A DNA stretch of 54,688 nt from Methanomassiliicoccaceae archaeon UBA480. GTDB taxonomy: Archaea > Thermoplasmatota > Thermoplasmata > Methanomassiliicoccales > Methanomethylophilaceae. Where the stretch lies: assembly GCA_002506425.1 (NCBI GenBank), contig DAXO01000064.1, positions 8,069-62,756 of the forward strand. Reading direction: 5' to 3'. Made by a program: the position numbers and the translations under genes. The notes beneath the pieces were generated by a model. It was not told where the DNA came from, did not search any database, and saw only the letters and a list, made by a program, of their open reading frames with translations. Shown one piece after another: positions 8,057 to 16,166 of this stretch (the first letter of the stretch is position 1; the number at the start of each line of letters is the position of its first letter).

Positions 8057-9174
8057 CCTGCGACAGATGCGACGAGGCCCGCAGAAAAGGAATGAGATAC
8101 TGTCCGTTCTGCGGCGAGGAGCTCAGAGGCGGATGCCCCGAGTGCGAGAAGCACCGTGCCGAAGGCGCCAGATTCTGCGTCGAATGCGGAAGAAGGTTCG
8201 GAAACGAACCTCAGACAGCACCCGATACGAGGGTGTTGCTCCGCAAGATCACCCTTTTGATGCTTCCTGTGGCCGTGTTCATGCTCGCAGCCGAGACATG
8301 CTACCTCATCGGAGGGATCGGCACCGTCTTCGACTGGTGCGCGAACGAAACGATGAACATCCTGGGTCTCGTGCCCATGCTGGTCGTGCTGGGAACGATA
8401 TCGGGCACGGCGCTTCAGATTGCCTGGCTCCTCATCGTTGCATCGATCGTCGCATCCCTGGCCGTGCTGGGGTGGCAGTCGCTGCGCATTTTCAGGGAAA
8501 GCAGGGGAGATACACTGCAGCGTCTCGAGATGATGCCTGTCAGCACCGTGGGTGCGATGTTCTCTCTGATGCTCGCAGTCAACATAATCGTAATGGCAAT
8601 CAGCACCGCCTTGGGAGAGCCGATAGAGGTTCCGGACGGCATGGCGTCTGGCAACGTCCCTCAGGCCCTTCTCGATTACGCCGATGCCGCCGTATGGGAG
8701 GAGGTCATCTCGAGGGTCGTGCCCATAGGGATCCCCATGGCCATCGCCATGCTTGCATCCCGCGGGAAAGGATGGTTCAAGGCATTATTCGGCGGATTCG
8801 GCATGAGCAAGTTCTCCATCGCTCTGATCCTGATATCGGCAGTGATATTCGGATTCGCCCACATGAGCGGATGGGGGATATCCAAAGTGGTCCCGACCTT
8901 CCTGACCGGCATAATAATGGGATACCTGTTCGTGGAGATCGGCGTGCATGCATCCATCGCATTCCATTTCCTCGTCGACTACATGTCCGTCGTCAGCTAT
9001 ACTAGCCTCATGGTGCCCATGGCCCTCGTTCTTCTGGTCGCGATGGCGGTAGGATTCGTATGCCTAGCACTGACGATGCTGGAGCTGAAGGATTCGAAAG
9101 GAAGATTCGAAGCCCTGCCTGCTTGGATTCCCGAGGCTCAGGAGAGCATCCTGCGCAGGCGCGAGAGGGATTGA
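8053..9174 (+). CDS. zinc-ribbon CPBP-family intramembrane protease (CAAX protease-like)
   Basis: 373-aa membrane protein. Residues 4-55 hold two zinc ribbons (CDRCDEARRKGMRYCPFCG and CPECEKHRAEGARFCVECG). About eight hydrophobic segments follow. The CPBP/Abi protease motifs are present: EEVISR near residue 216 (EExxxR), a His in GFAHMSG near 268, and a His in AFHFLVDYMS near 305. Such proteases cleave inside membranes; the substrate here is unknown. The zinc ribbons face the cytoplasm if the N-terminus does. The gene ends the operon started at 6498 and its last 37 bp overlap the convergent gene at 9138. Confidence 0.88.
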   Translation: MTCDRCDEARRKGMRYCPFCGEELRGGCPECEKHRAEGARFCVECGRRFGNEPQTAPDTRVLLRKITLLMLPVAVFMLAAETCYLIGGIGTVFDWCANETMNILGLVPMLVVLGTISGTALQIAWLLIVASIVASLAVLGWQSLRIFRESRGDTLQRLEMMPVSTVGAMFSLMLAVNIIVMAISTALGEPIEVPDGMASGNVPQALLDYADAAVWEEVISRVVPIGIPMAIAMLASRGKGWFKALFGGFGMSKFSIALILISAVIFGFAHMSGWGISKVVPTFLTGIIMGYLFVEIGVHASIAFHFLVDYMSVVSYTSLMVPMALVLLVAMAVGFVCLALTMLELKDSKGRFEALPAWIPEAQESILRRRERD

Positions 9175-9896
9175 ACCGCGGATTCGAGGCTCTTCGATTC
9201 GATGATCCAATTGCCCCTGTAGCCGTTCATCCTGCCTATGACGTGATTGAAATCGATGGTTCCGTCGCCTATGGTCAAATGCTCGTCGGCGGAGCCGTGG
9301 TTGTCATGGATGTGGATGTTGGCTATCCTGTCCCCGAAGGTGTCGATCATCGCATCGATCTGCCCGGTCGTGTTCGCATGACCTATATCGAAGCAGATGG
9401 ACAGAGCGGTTCCGTCGACGATTTCATTCAGCTGCTCGGCCGTCCTCCCCAGAAAGAAAGGGAAGGCCGGCATGTTCTCCACTGCAACCGTGATTCCGTA
9501 TTCCGAAGCGATACGATCCATCACCTTCATGGAAGCTTTCGCGTGCTCCACGGCGCGCTCCTCCAAACCGGGGATCGCCATAGAAGTCAAGCCGGGGTGA
9601 ACCGTGACGGTGCGGACTCCCATCGCGTCAGCGGCATCTATCGTAGATATGGTCTCCTTGACCGAAGCCTCTCTTAGCCTGCCGCTCATGGCGGCGATAT
9701 TCCAATCGCATATGGGGGAATGAATCTGACAGGACAGCCCGTGGGCTGCGATCGCATCGCGGATGCCCTCCGGATCGTTATACACAGAATGATCCGCCTC
9801 GGAGAATATCTCCCAAAGACCGAAATGCTCGGATATGGGGCCGACCCATTCCGATACCGGTCTGCTGCTGAAACCGGTGCAGGAGACGCCTATCAG
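9138..9896 (-). CDS. sugar phosphate isomerase/epimerase-like TIM-barrel protein, apparent CTG start
   Basis: 252-aa xylose isomerase-like TIM barrel. Metal-binding and barrel motifs include TVTVHPGL, VAVENMP, CFDIGHAN and NIHIHDNHG, with a final Glu in NWIIESKS. A start at the first in-frame GTG (9785) would remove the first strand and helix of the barrel. The reading frame upstream continues with IGVSCTGFSSRPVSEWVG, a proper first strand. The only possible initiator there is CTG at 9896, preceded by a textbook GGAGGTGA and overlapping the upstream stop as CTGA. The substrate is unknown; endonuclease IV-like activity is less likely. The 3' end overlaps the protease gene by 37 bp. Confidence 0.82.
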   Translation of the reverse strand: MIGVSCTGFSSRPVSEWVGPISEHFGLWEIFSEADHSVYNDPEGIRDAIAAHGLSCQIHSPICDWNIAAMSGRLREASVKETISTIDAADAMGVRTVTVHPGLTSMAIPGLEERAVEHAKASMKVMDRIASEYGITVAVENMPAFPFFLGRTAEQLNEIVDGTALSICFDIGHANTTGQIDAMIDTFGDRIANIHIHDNHGSADEHLTIGDGTIDFNHVIGRMNGYRGNWIIESKSLESAVQSLSRLRRMLS

Positions 9897-10282
9897 GCCT
9901 TCACCTCCTCTCCGTCCACGGTTATCGGGGATACCCTGTCGATCAGGGCGACCAGGTCTTCATCCTCTACGAACACCTCTATCGCACCCAGAACGGGCTT
10001 CTTGTCGGAGAAGGAGATCTTTCCTACTGTGGCAACCTGCTTGTTGAGAAGCATCCTCGTGCGGTTCCCGCGGATTCCCGCTATAAGGACGGCACGGGTG
10101 GCGTCGAGGATCTTCTGCTTGCGGATCAGCTGGGAGAACCTATCGAGGCCTGGCGCGGTGCCGGAGAAGCCGTCTTCATTCTCTTCGAGCACCGCATCGG
10201 GGAAAATGGAAAGGATTGCGGAACGGACCTTCTCGGGATCTTCGCTGGGTTTCACAGGACAGGATATGCTCACCAGGGTCAT
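9893..10282 (-). CDS. UPF0201/COG1325-type RNA-binding-like protein
   Basis: 129-aa archaeal protein of the UPF0201 type, annotated elsewhere as a predicted RNA-binding, exosome-associated protein with a dsRBD-like fold. Visible features are the N-terminal strand VSISCPVKPSEDPEKV and the central RKQKILDATRAVLIAG. I chose ATG at 10282 rather than the longer open frame because TTATATAG lies about 25 bases upstream, giving a leaderless start. It is the first gene of a two-gene unit with the TIM-barrel gene. The function remains a family prediction. Confidence 0.85.
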   Translation of the reverse strand: MTLVSISCPVKPSEDPEKVRSAILSIFPDAVLEENEDGFSGTAPGLDRFSQLIRKQKILDATRAVLIAGIRGNRTRMLLNKQVATVGKISFSDKKPVLGAIEVFVEDEDLVALIDRVSPITVDGEEVKA

Positions 10283-10456
10283 GAGATTGGGACTGTTTGC
10301 GACTATATAAATCAGAAGAGGAACGCTTCGAAAAGCCGGGAATCTTACGGTCGCCTTCATTCACGCAGAAGAAGATGATCCCTTTTCGAGGCGACTTCGA
10401 TGGGATCTCCATGTACGACCGAACTGCATAAACGTCGGGTCTGCATCGGGGAGCCG

Positions 10457-11893
10457 ATGAGAGAGGAAATATTGTCGGCCGCGGCCAAGCGGAAGCTGTT
10501 CTTCACTCCGGATGCCATGGAGATGATACTTTCCAACGATCATCCCATGGAGTTCACCAATACCGTGTTCTCTCATCTGGCCGACAACGTGATGTTCGTA
10601 AGCAAGAAGGACATAATGGACTGCATAGCCGGGGACAAGATACTATTCGAATCACCGCGCGAGATAGCTCCGCATAACAAATTCACTCCGGACATCCACA
10701 TCCTCAAAGGAACTGACATAACCGGGGAATCCACCTGCGAAGGGAAGATCAACGACTTCGCCCAGTACTTCAAGGCCCGCTTCTTCACACTGAAGCGCCT
10801 GATCGAGAAGCGCAACGACTTCGGCAAGGGGATGGACATCTCCAGGGCCAAGACCCTGGACAGGGACGTGAAGGTGGTCGGAATCGTCTATGACAAATCC
10901 ACCACCAAGAACGGTCACGTCATGCTGACCATCGAGGACGATACGGATACGATCAAGGTGTTCATCTCCAAGGACTCTCCTCTCGCATCCGAATCCTTCG
11001 TCAACGACGAGGTCATCGGAGTGCAGGGGAAGCCGAACCGCGAGAGGACCATGATCATCCCGGACAAGATATACCGCCCTGACATCCCTCGCAGCCACCA
11101 GTGGGAGCCTTCCGATACGCCGTCGAAGATTGCGTTCCTCTCAGATGTCCATGTAGGAAGCAGCACGTTCCTGGAGGACGATTGGCATAAGATGGTGGCC
11201 TGGCTGAAGGCCAATTCCGTCAAGGAGGACATCAACTACCTGGTGTTCCCTGGCGACGTCGTCGACGGCATAGGGGTGTTCCCGGATCAGGACAAGGAGC
11301 TCGACATAAGCGATATAGACGACCAGTATGCCAAACTCGCAGAGTACCTGAAGGAGATCCCCGACCACATCAAGATGGTCGTGCATCCGGGAAATCATGA
11401 TGCAGTCCGTCTTGCGGAACCGCAACCGGCTCTCAATCAGAGATTCACCAAGGGTTTCGATTCCAACATCCTCATGGTCGGCAACCCGATCTACTTGGAT
11501 GTCGAAGGCCGCACGGTCCTGACATACCACGGGAAGAGCATGGACGACTGGATCGCCGCGGTGCAGAACCTCACCTACGACAATCCGCTTAGCGTCATGA
11601 AGCAGATGTGCGTCCGCAGGCACCTGGCACCGATCTACGGGCAGAGGAACGCCCTCGCACCCGAGAAGAAGGACTACATGGCGATGGAATACGTGCCGGA
11701 CATCTTCGTCTCGGGCCATGTCCATGGCGCCGGACAGGAGATCTACAACGGCGTCAGGCTCATCAACGCATCCACATGGCAGTCCCAGACGGAATACCAG
11801 AGACAGCACAACTTCAATCCCGACCCCGGAATCATGCCTGTCGTGGAGCTGGGCACCGGAAGGATAAGGATGCACAACTTCCACGAGGCCTGA
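10457..11893 (+). CDS. polB: DNA polymerase D (polymerase II) small subunit DP1
   Basis: 478-aa small subunit of the archaeal replicative polymerase PolD, carrying the Mre11-like 3'-5' exonuclease domain. An OB-fold lies near residues 140-205 (KVVGIVYDKSTTKNGHVMLT). The calcineurin-like phosphoesterase follows with FLSDVHVG, FPGDVVDG, GNHD and SGHVHGAG, which hold the metal-binding Asp, Asn and His residues. I chose ATG at 10457, with GGGGAG 6-11 bases upstream. The large subunit DP2 is not in the window. It faces the ATP synthase operon convergently across a hairpin. Confidence 0.94.
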   Translation: MREEILSAAAKRKLFFTPDAMEMILSNDHPMEFTNTVFSHLADNVMFVSKKDIMDCIAGDKILFESPREIAPHNKFTPDIHILKGTDITGESTCEGKINDFAQYFKARFFTLKRLIEKRNDFGKGMDISRAKTLDRDVKVVGIVYDKSTTKNGHVMLTIEDDTDTIKVFISKDSPLASESFVNDEVIGVQGKPNRERTMIIPDKIYRPDIPRSHQWEPSDTPSKIAFLSDVHVGSSTFLEDDWHKMVAWLKANSVKEDINYLVFPGDVVDGIGVFPDQDKELDISDIDDQYAKLAEYLKEIPDHIKMVVHPGNHDAVRLAEPQPALNQRFTKGFDSNILMVGNPIYLDVEGRTVLTYHGKSMDDWIAAVQNLTYDNPLSVMKQMCVRRHLAPIYGQRNALAPEKKDYMAMEYVPDIFVSGHVHGAGQEIYNGVRLINASTWQSQTEYQRQHNFNPDPGIMPVVELGTGRIRMHNFHEA

Positions 11894-11920
11894 CACCTCA
11901 AAGTTCGTTCTGAGAATATT

Positions 11921-11943
11921 CCCTTCCGCATCGGACGGAAGGG
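11921..11943. terminator. hairpin between convergent polB and ATP synthase operon
   Basis: CCCTTCCG (11921-11928) pairs perfectly with CGGAAGGG (11936-11943) around a 7-nt loop, in the short gap between the two gene ends. A bidirectional terminator is likely. Confidence 0.55.
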
Positions 11944-11958
11944 AAGTAAATGGTTTGA

Positions 11959-12108
11959 TCAGAGGTAAGGGCTGATCAGGACGGCGATAATCAGGAACGC
12001 GCCCAGCACAAGCATGCCGTAGGAGATCACCCATATGGCGGTGAACGCCCTCTTCAGCTTGACCGGATCCTGCTGGATCTCGGAGATGCGCTCCTGTATC
12101 GACTTCAC
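11959..12108 (-). CDS. 49-aa single-span membrane peptide at the end of the ATP synthase operon
   Basis: The GTG start at 12108 overlaps the atpD stop as GTGA, a tight coupling typical of real genes. The peptide begins with a charged amphipathic stretch (VKSIQERISEIQQDPVKLKR) followed by one hydrophobic span (AIWVISYGMLVLGAFLIIAV) and SPYL. Methanosarcina ATP synthase operons end with a small gene called ahaG after D. This peptide occupies the same place, but I cannot claim homology. It may assist assembly of, or associate with, the membrane rotor. It is short enough to be missed by gene finders. Confidence 0.72.
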   Translation of the reverse strand: MKSIQERISEIQQDPVKLKRAFTAIWVISYGMLVLGAFLIIAVLISPYL

Positions 12109-12740
12109 TCCTCTACAGCCCCTTTCTTCTTCAGGTGTTTGAGACGGGTGGTGTTCTCACGGTCCATCTCTTCGAGACGGAACTTGACGAACCTCTCCGA
12201 CTCCTTAAGCTCGGGGATGATCTTGAACTCCAGAGCGTTGACACGCCTCTTGGTCTTCTCGATCTCATCGAGCAGCTTCTTCATGGTGGTCTCCACCTCG
12301 GCTGCGCGCACGAGCGTGTCGAGAAGCTTCTCGAACGCCGCGGCGGCATCCTCGATGTAGGCGGAGGTCGAGATCACACCGTAACCCTTCTCGGTCATCT
12401 TGGTGTGGATCTGCTCTGCCTCCACCTTGGGAACCATCATTCCCATGATGCTCTTGCTTCCGAGCTTCACCTGCGGGTCTGCCTTCAGGGCGTACGCCGC
12501 GCTCTTCACGGCGATCTCTCCCTCTACCGCCCTGGCGATGGTGATCTTCTCCATGGCCGACTCGTAGTCGGAGGAGACTCCCTCGCGCATCTTCCTGGCC
12601 TTCTCGAGGACCTCGAAGAACTCGATGATCAGGCCGTCCCTCTTCATCTTGAGGATCTTGTATCCTCCCTGGGTCAGCTTGATCCTCCTCTTCAGGTCCA
12701 GGAGGACGGAACGGTTGGGGGTGACATCGTGTGCAGACAT
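12105..12740 (-). CDS. atpD: A-type ATP synthase subunit D
   Basis: 211-aa central-stalk subunit D, which couples the catalytic head to the membrane rotor. Typical N-terminus PNRSVLLDLKRRIKLTQGGYKILKMKRD and C-terminal coiled coil with VNALEFKIIPEL, both forming the long antiparallel coiled coil of the family. It starts 4 bp after the atpB stop, and its own stop overlaps the 49-aa peptide gene. Confidence 0.95.
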   Translation of the reverse strand: MSAHDVTPNRSVLLDLKRRIKLTQGGYKILKMKRDGLIIEFFEVLEKARKMREGVSSDYESAMEKITIARAVEGEIAVKSAAYALKADPQVKLGSKSIMGMMVPKVEAEQIHTKMTEKGYGVISTSAYIEDAAAAFEKLLDTLVRAAEVETTMKKLLDEIEKTKRRVNALEFKIIPELKESERFVKFRLEEMDRENTTRLKHLKKKGAVEE

Positions 12741-12744
12741 CGGA

Positions 12745-14124
12745 TCACTTCTTCGGCAGGTACTTCTCGATGTACTTGCGGTCGATCCTGGTCAGCTGGT
12801 CGAGGTCGAGCTCGGTGAAGATCTCCCAGGCGATGTCCAGGGTCTCCTCGATGGAGCGGTCCTCGTCGATTCCCTGGCGGACGATACGGTCCTCGAAGAG
12901 ATCGGCGAAGTCCAGGAGCTTCCTGTCTTTGGCGGACAGAGAGTCCTTTCCGACGATGGCGACCAGTCCACGAAGGTCCTTACCCTCAGCGTACGAGGCG
13001 TACAGCTGATCGGAAACTCCCTTGTGGTCCTCACGGGTCTTGCCCTTACCGGTTCCGCCTCCCATCAGCCTGGACAGGGATGAGGAGACGTTCACGGGCG
13101 GGTAGATGCCGTTCCTGTGCAGCTCCATGGACAGAACGATCTGTCCCTCGGTGATGTATCCGGACAGGTCGGGGATCGGGTGGGTGATGTCCCCTCCGGG
13201 CATGGAGAGGATAGGGATCTGAGTGATGGATCCCTTCTTGCCCTTGATCCTTCCGGCACGCTCGTACAGCTGTGCGAGGTCGGTGTACATGTATCCGGGG
13301 TAACCGCGCCTTCCGGGCACTTCCTCACGGGCCGCTCCGATCTGACGGAGCGCCTCGCAGTAGTTCGTGATGTCGGTCATGATGACCAGCACCTGCATGC
13401 CCAGCTCGAACGCCATGTACTCCGCGGTCGTGAGACCGAGACGGGGAGTGAGGGTACGCTCGACGGCAGGGTCGTCGGCGAGGTTCAGGAAGACCACTGC
13501 GTTCTTCAGAGCGCCGGTCCTCTCGAACTCCTTCATGAACATCTGCTTCTCTTCGTTGGTGATACCCATGGCGATGAACACGACGGCGAACTCCTCGTTC
13601 TCTCCGCGGACCTTCGCCTGCCTGGCGATCTGCAGCGCGATCTCGTTGTGGGGAAGACCGGACTGGGAGAAGATAGGCAGCTTCTGACCCCTGACCAGAG
13701 TGTTCATTCCATCGATGGTGGAGATACCGGTCTGGATGAAGTCGGAAGGGCTGTCCCTTGCCCAGGGGTTGATGGCCGCTCCGATGATGTCGAGCTCCTT
13801 CTCGGGCACGATCTTGGCGCCGCCGTCGAGGGGCTCTCCGGCTCCGGAGAGGACCCTTCCCAGCATGTCCCTGGAAACGGGCATCTTCATGGTCTCGCCG
13901 AGGAAGCGCACGGATGCGTCCCTGTCGATACCGGATGTGCCTTCGAAGACCTGGACGACCACGAGGTCGTTGGACGAGTCGAGGACCTGTCCCCTCCTCA
14001 TGGTTCCGTCGGACATCCTGATGTTGACCATCTCGTAGTATCCGACGGGCTCGGTGTTCTTGACGTACACGAGAGGGCCCGCGATCTGGGAGATCGTCTT
14101 GTACTCTTTGGAAATGTCTGCCAT
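12745..14124 (-). CDS. atpB: A-type ATP synthase subunit B (non-catalytic)
   Basis: 459-aa regulatory B subunit of the A1 head, paralogous to A but without the P-loop Lys. Recognised by GPLVYVKNTEPVGYYEMV, DFIQTGISTIDGMNTLVRGQ, LPIFSQSGLPHNEIA and PGRRGYPGYMYTDLA. I chose ATG at 14124 (MADISKEYKT), with GGAG about 10 bases upstream; a GTG three codons earlier is too close to that site. It sits 5 bp after atpA. Confidence 0.96.
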   Translation of the reverse strand: MADISKEYKTISQIAGPLVYVKNTEPVGYYEMVNIRMSDGTMRRGQVLDSSNDLVVVQVFEGTSGIDRDASVRFLGETMKMPVSRDMLGRVLSGAGEPLDGGAKIVPEKELDIIGAAINPWARDSPSDFIQTGISTIDGMNTLVRGQKLPIFSQSGLPHNEIALQIARQAKVRGENEEFAVVFIAMGITNEEKQMFMKEFERTGALKNAVVFLNLADDPAVERTLTPRLGLTTAEYMAFELGMQVLVIMTDITNYCEALRQIGAAREEVPGRRGYPGYMYTDLAQLYERAGRIKGKKGSITQIPILSMPGGDITHPIPDLSGYITEGQIVLSMELHRNGIYPPVNVSSSLSRLMGGGTGKGKTREDHKGVSDQLYASYAEGKDLRGLVAIVGKDSLSAKDRKLLDFADLFEDRIVRQGIDEDRSIEETLDIAWEIFTELDLDQLTRIDRKYIEKYLPKK

Positions 14125-14129
14125 CTGAA

Positions 14130-15860
14130 TCACACTCCGAGCTCGGCGAACTGCTTGTCCATGTCCTCGCTGACGGCCTGGAGCTCCGCATCGATGTTCT
14201 CCTCGTACTTGGCCTGGTTGAACCTGGTCCTGACGGGGAGGTATGCGATCTTGTCGACCTGGACGCCTGCGGACAGGGCCTTCTCGGCGAGATCTGCGTA
14301 CTTCTTGATCAGCGTCATCATGACGTGCTGCCTCTGGATGGGGCAGTAGCAGTCCACAGGGTGGTACGCGTTCTGCTGGAGGAAGATCTCACGGATCATC
14401 TTGGCGACCTCGAGAGTGATCTTCTGCTCGTCGGGCAGAGAGTCGGATCCGACCATCTGAACGACCTCCTGCAGCTCGGACTCCTTCTGGAGAACCTGCA
14501 TGGCCCACGCCCTGAGAGCGGGGAAGTCCTCGGCGACATTCTTCTTGTACCAGTCGACCAGCTGCTTGTCGTACATGGTGTACGAGGTCAGCCAGTTGAT
14601 GGTCGGGAAGTGACGCCTCTCCCTCAGCTTGGTGTCCAGCGCCCAGAAGACACGGACGATACGGAGGGTGTTCTGCGTGACGGGCTCGGAAAGGTCTCCT
14701 CCCGGAGGAGAGACGGCTCCGATGACGGAGATGGATCCGTCCTCGCCGCAGAGGGTCCTGGCACGGCATGCACGCTCGTAGAACTCCGAGAGACGGCCCG
14801 CGAGGTACGCAGGGTATCCCTCTTCTCCGGGCATCTCTTCGAGCCTGGAGGAGATCTCACGCATGGCCTCGGCCCACCTGGAGGTGGAGTCGGCCATCAG
14901 GGACACGTTGTATCCCATGTCGCGGAAGTACTCCGCGATGGTCATTCCGGTGTAGACGGACGCCTCACGAGCCGCGACAGGCATGTTGGAGGTGTTCGCG
15001 ATGAGGACGGTCCTCTTCATCAGAGACTCGCCGGTCCTGGGGTCCACCAGCTCGGGGAACTCGGTCAGAACCTCGGTCATCTCGTTTCCGCGCTCTCCGC
15101 ATCCGATGTAGACGACGATCTCGGCATCGGAGTACTTGGCGAGGGACTGCTGGGTGACGGTCTTTCCGGTACCGAACGCACCGGGGATGGCCGCCGCTCC
15201 TCCCTTCGCGAGGGGGAACATCATGTCGAGGACCCTGAGTCCGGTAACGAGAGGGACATCGGGCTGGTACTTCTCAGCGACGGGCCTGGGTACACGGACG
15301 GGCCAGTACTGGACCATGCAGACGTCCTTGCCGTCGATGACGGCGACGGTCTCGTCGACGGTGAAGGAGCCGCTCTTGATCGACTCGATCTTTCCCTTCT
15401 TGATGTCGATAGGGACCATGATCCTGTGGACCATGGGGCCTTCCTGAACGGTTCCGATGACCTGTCCAGCGGAAACCTCGTCGCCGACCTTGGCGGTCGC
15501 CACGAAGTCCCATTTTTTCTCGTGATCAAGTCCAGGTGCGGAGACTCCACGGTAGATGAAGTCACCCATCTTCTCCCTGAGGACGGGCAGAGGCCTCTGG
15601 ATACCGTCGTAAACGGATGTCAGAAGGCCGGGTCCCAGCTCGACGGACAGGGGTTTCCCCGTGTTCGTGACGGGCTCGCCGGGCTTGATGCCGGACGTGT
15701 CCTCGTAAACCTGGATGATTGAGTAGTCGCCGATGATCTTGATGACCTCTCCCATCAGCTGCTCGTTCCCGACGTGCACGACATCGTACATCTTGGGGGA
15801 GATACCGGTGGCAGTCACCACGGGTCCGGCGACCCTGTAGATTACACCTTCAGTGCTCAT
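14130..15860 (-). CDS. atpA: A-type ATP synthase subunit A (catalytic)
   Basis: 576-aa catalytic subunit of the A1 head, making ATP from ADP and phosphate. The P-loop is GAFGTGKTVTQQSLAKY, followed by IVYIGCGERGNEM-type sequence, the SLMADSTSRWAEAMREIS segment and the nonhomologous region in the first third. Its ATG directly abuts the TAA of atpF, indicating translational coupling. No intein interrupts the P-loop, although intein insertion there is known in some archaea. Confidence 0.97.
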   Translation of the reverse strand: MSTEGVIYRVAGPVVTATGISPKMYDVVHVGNEQLMGEVIKIIGDYSIIQVYEDTSGIKPGEPVTNTGKPLSVELGPGLLTSVYDGIQRPLPVLREKMGDFIYRGVSAPGLDHEKKWDFVATAKVGDEVSAGQVIGTVQEGPMVHRIMVPIDIKKGKIESIKSGSFTVDETVAVIDGKDVCMVQYWPVRVPRPVAEKYQPDVPLVTGLRVLDMMFPLAKGGAAAIPGAFGTGKTVTQQSLAKYSDAEIVVYIGCGERGNEMTEVLTEFPELVDPRTGESLMKRTVLIANTSNMPVAAREASVYTGMTIAEYFRDMGYNVSLMADSTSRWAEAMREISSRLEEMPGEEGYPAYLAGRLSEFYERACRARTLCGEDGSISVIGAVSPPGGDLSEPVTQNTLRIVRVFWALDTKLRERRHFPTINWLTSYTMYDKQLVDWYKKNVAEDFPALRAWAMQVLQKESELQEVVQMVGSDSLPDEQKITLEVAKMIREIFLQQNAYHPVDCYCPIQRQHVMMTLIKKYADLAEKALSAGVQVDKIAYLPVRTRFNQAKYEENIDAELQAVSEDMDKQFAELGV

Positions 15861-16166
15861 TTATTCATCCTCTGATTTGTATAAGTCAACGCCGATTGCT
15901 CTCTTGACCTTCTCGCGCAGATCGCTCTGGTCGCCGCCGACGGGCACCACTACAGGCTGGATCGAGTCCATCACCTTGTGCCTGACGGCGAAAGAGAGGT
16001 TGTCCAGATCCTTCGCGTCTACCGCGAGGATCCCGATGTTGGGCTGGGACATCGCCTCCAGCATTTTGTCCTGGTAGTTGTCTTTGTCAGCGACGAAGAC
16101 GCGCCTTATTCCGGCCAGTCTGAAGCCGAGCACGAACTCGTCGCTGCCTATCACTGCAATTTCCAT
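15861..16166 (-). CDS. atpF: A-type ATP synthase subunit F
   Basis: 101-aa central-stalk subunit F with the family pattern IAVIGSDEFVLGFRLAGI at the N-terminus and ILAVDAKDL. The ATG at 16166 overlaps the atpC stop by one base (TGATG). A much longer open frame extends upstream, but it runs through atpC in another frame and is spurious. The stop is TAA, one of only two in the window. Confidence 0.93.
   Translation of the reverse strand: MEIAVIGSDEFVLGFRLAGIRRVFVADKDNYQDKMLEAMSQPNIGILAVDAKDLDNLSFAVRHKVMDSIQPVVVPVGGDQSDLREKVKRAIGVDLYKSEDE

Noticed and set aside
13117..15722. Very long plus-strand open frames (about 410 and 465 codons) opposite atpB and atpA
   Set aside because: They are mirror frames of GC-rich genes: Asp/Gly/Val/Leu-rich, with no motifs and no ribosome sites. 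The minus-strand genes are certain.
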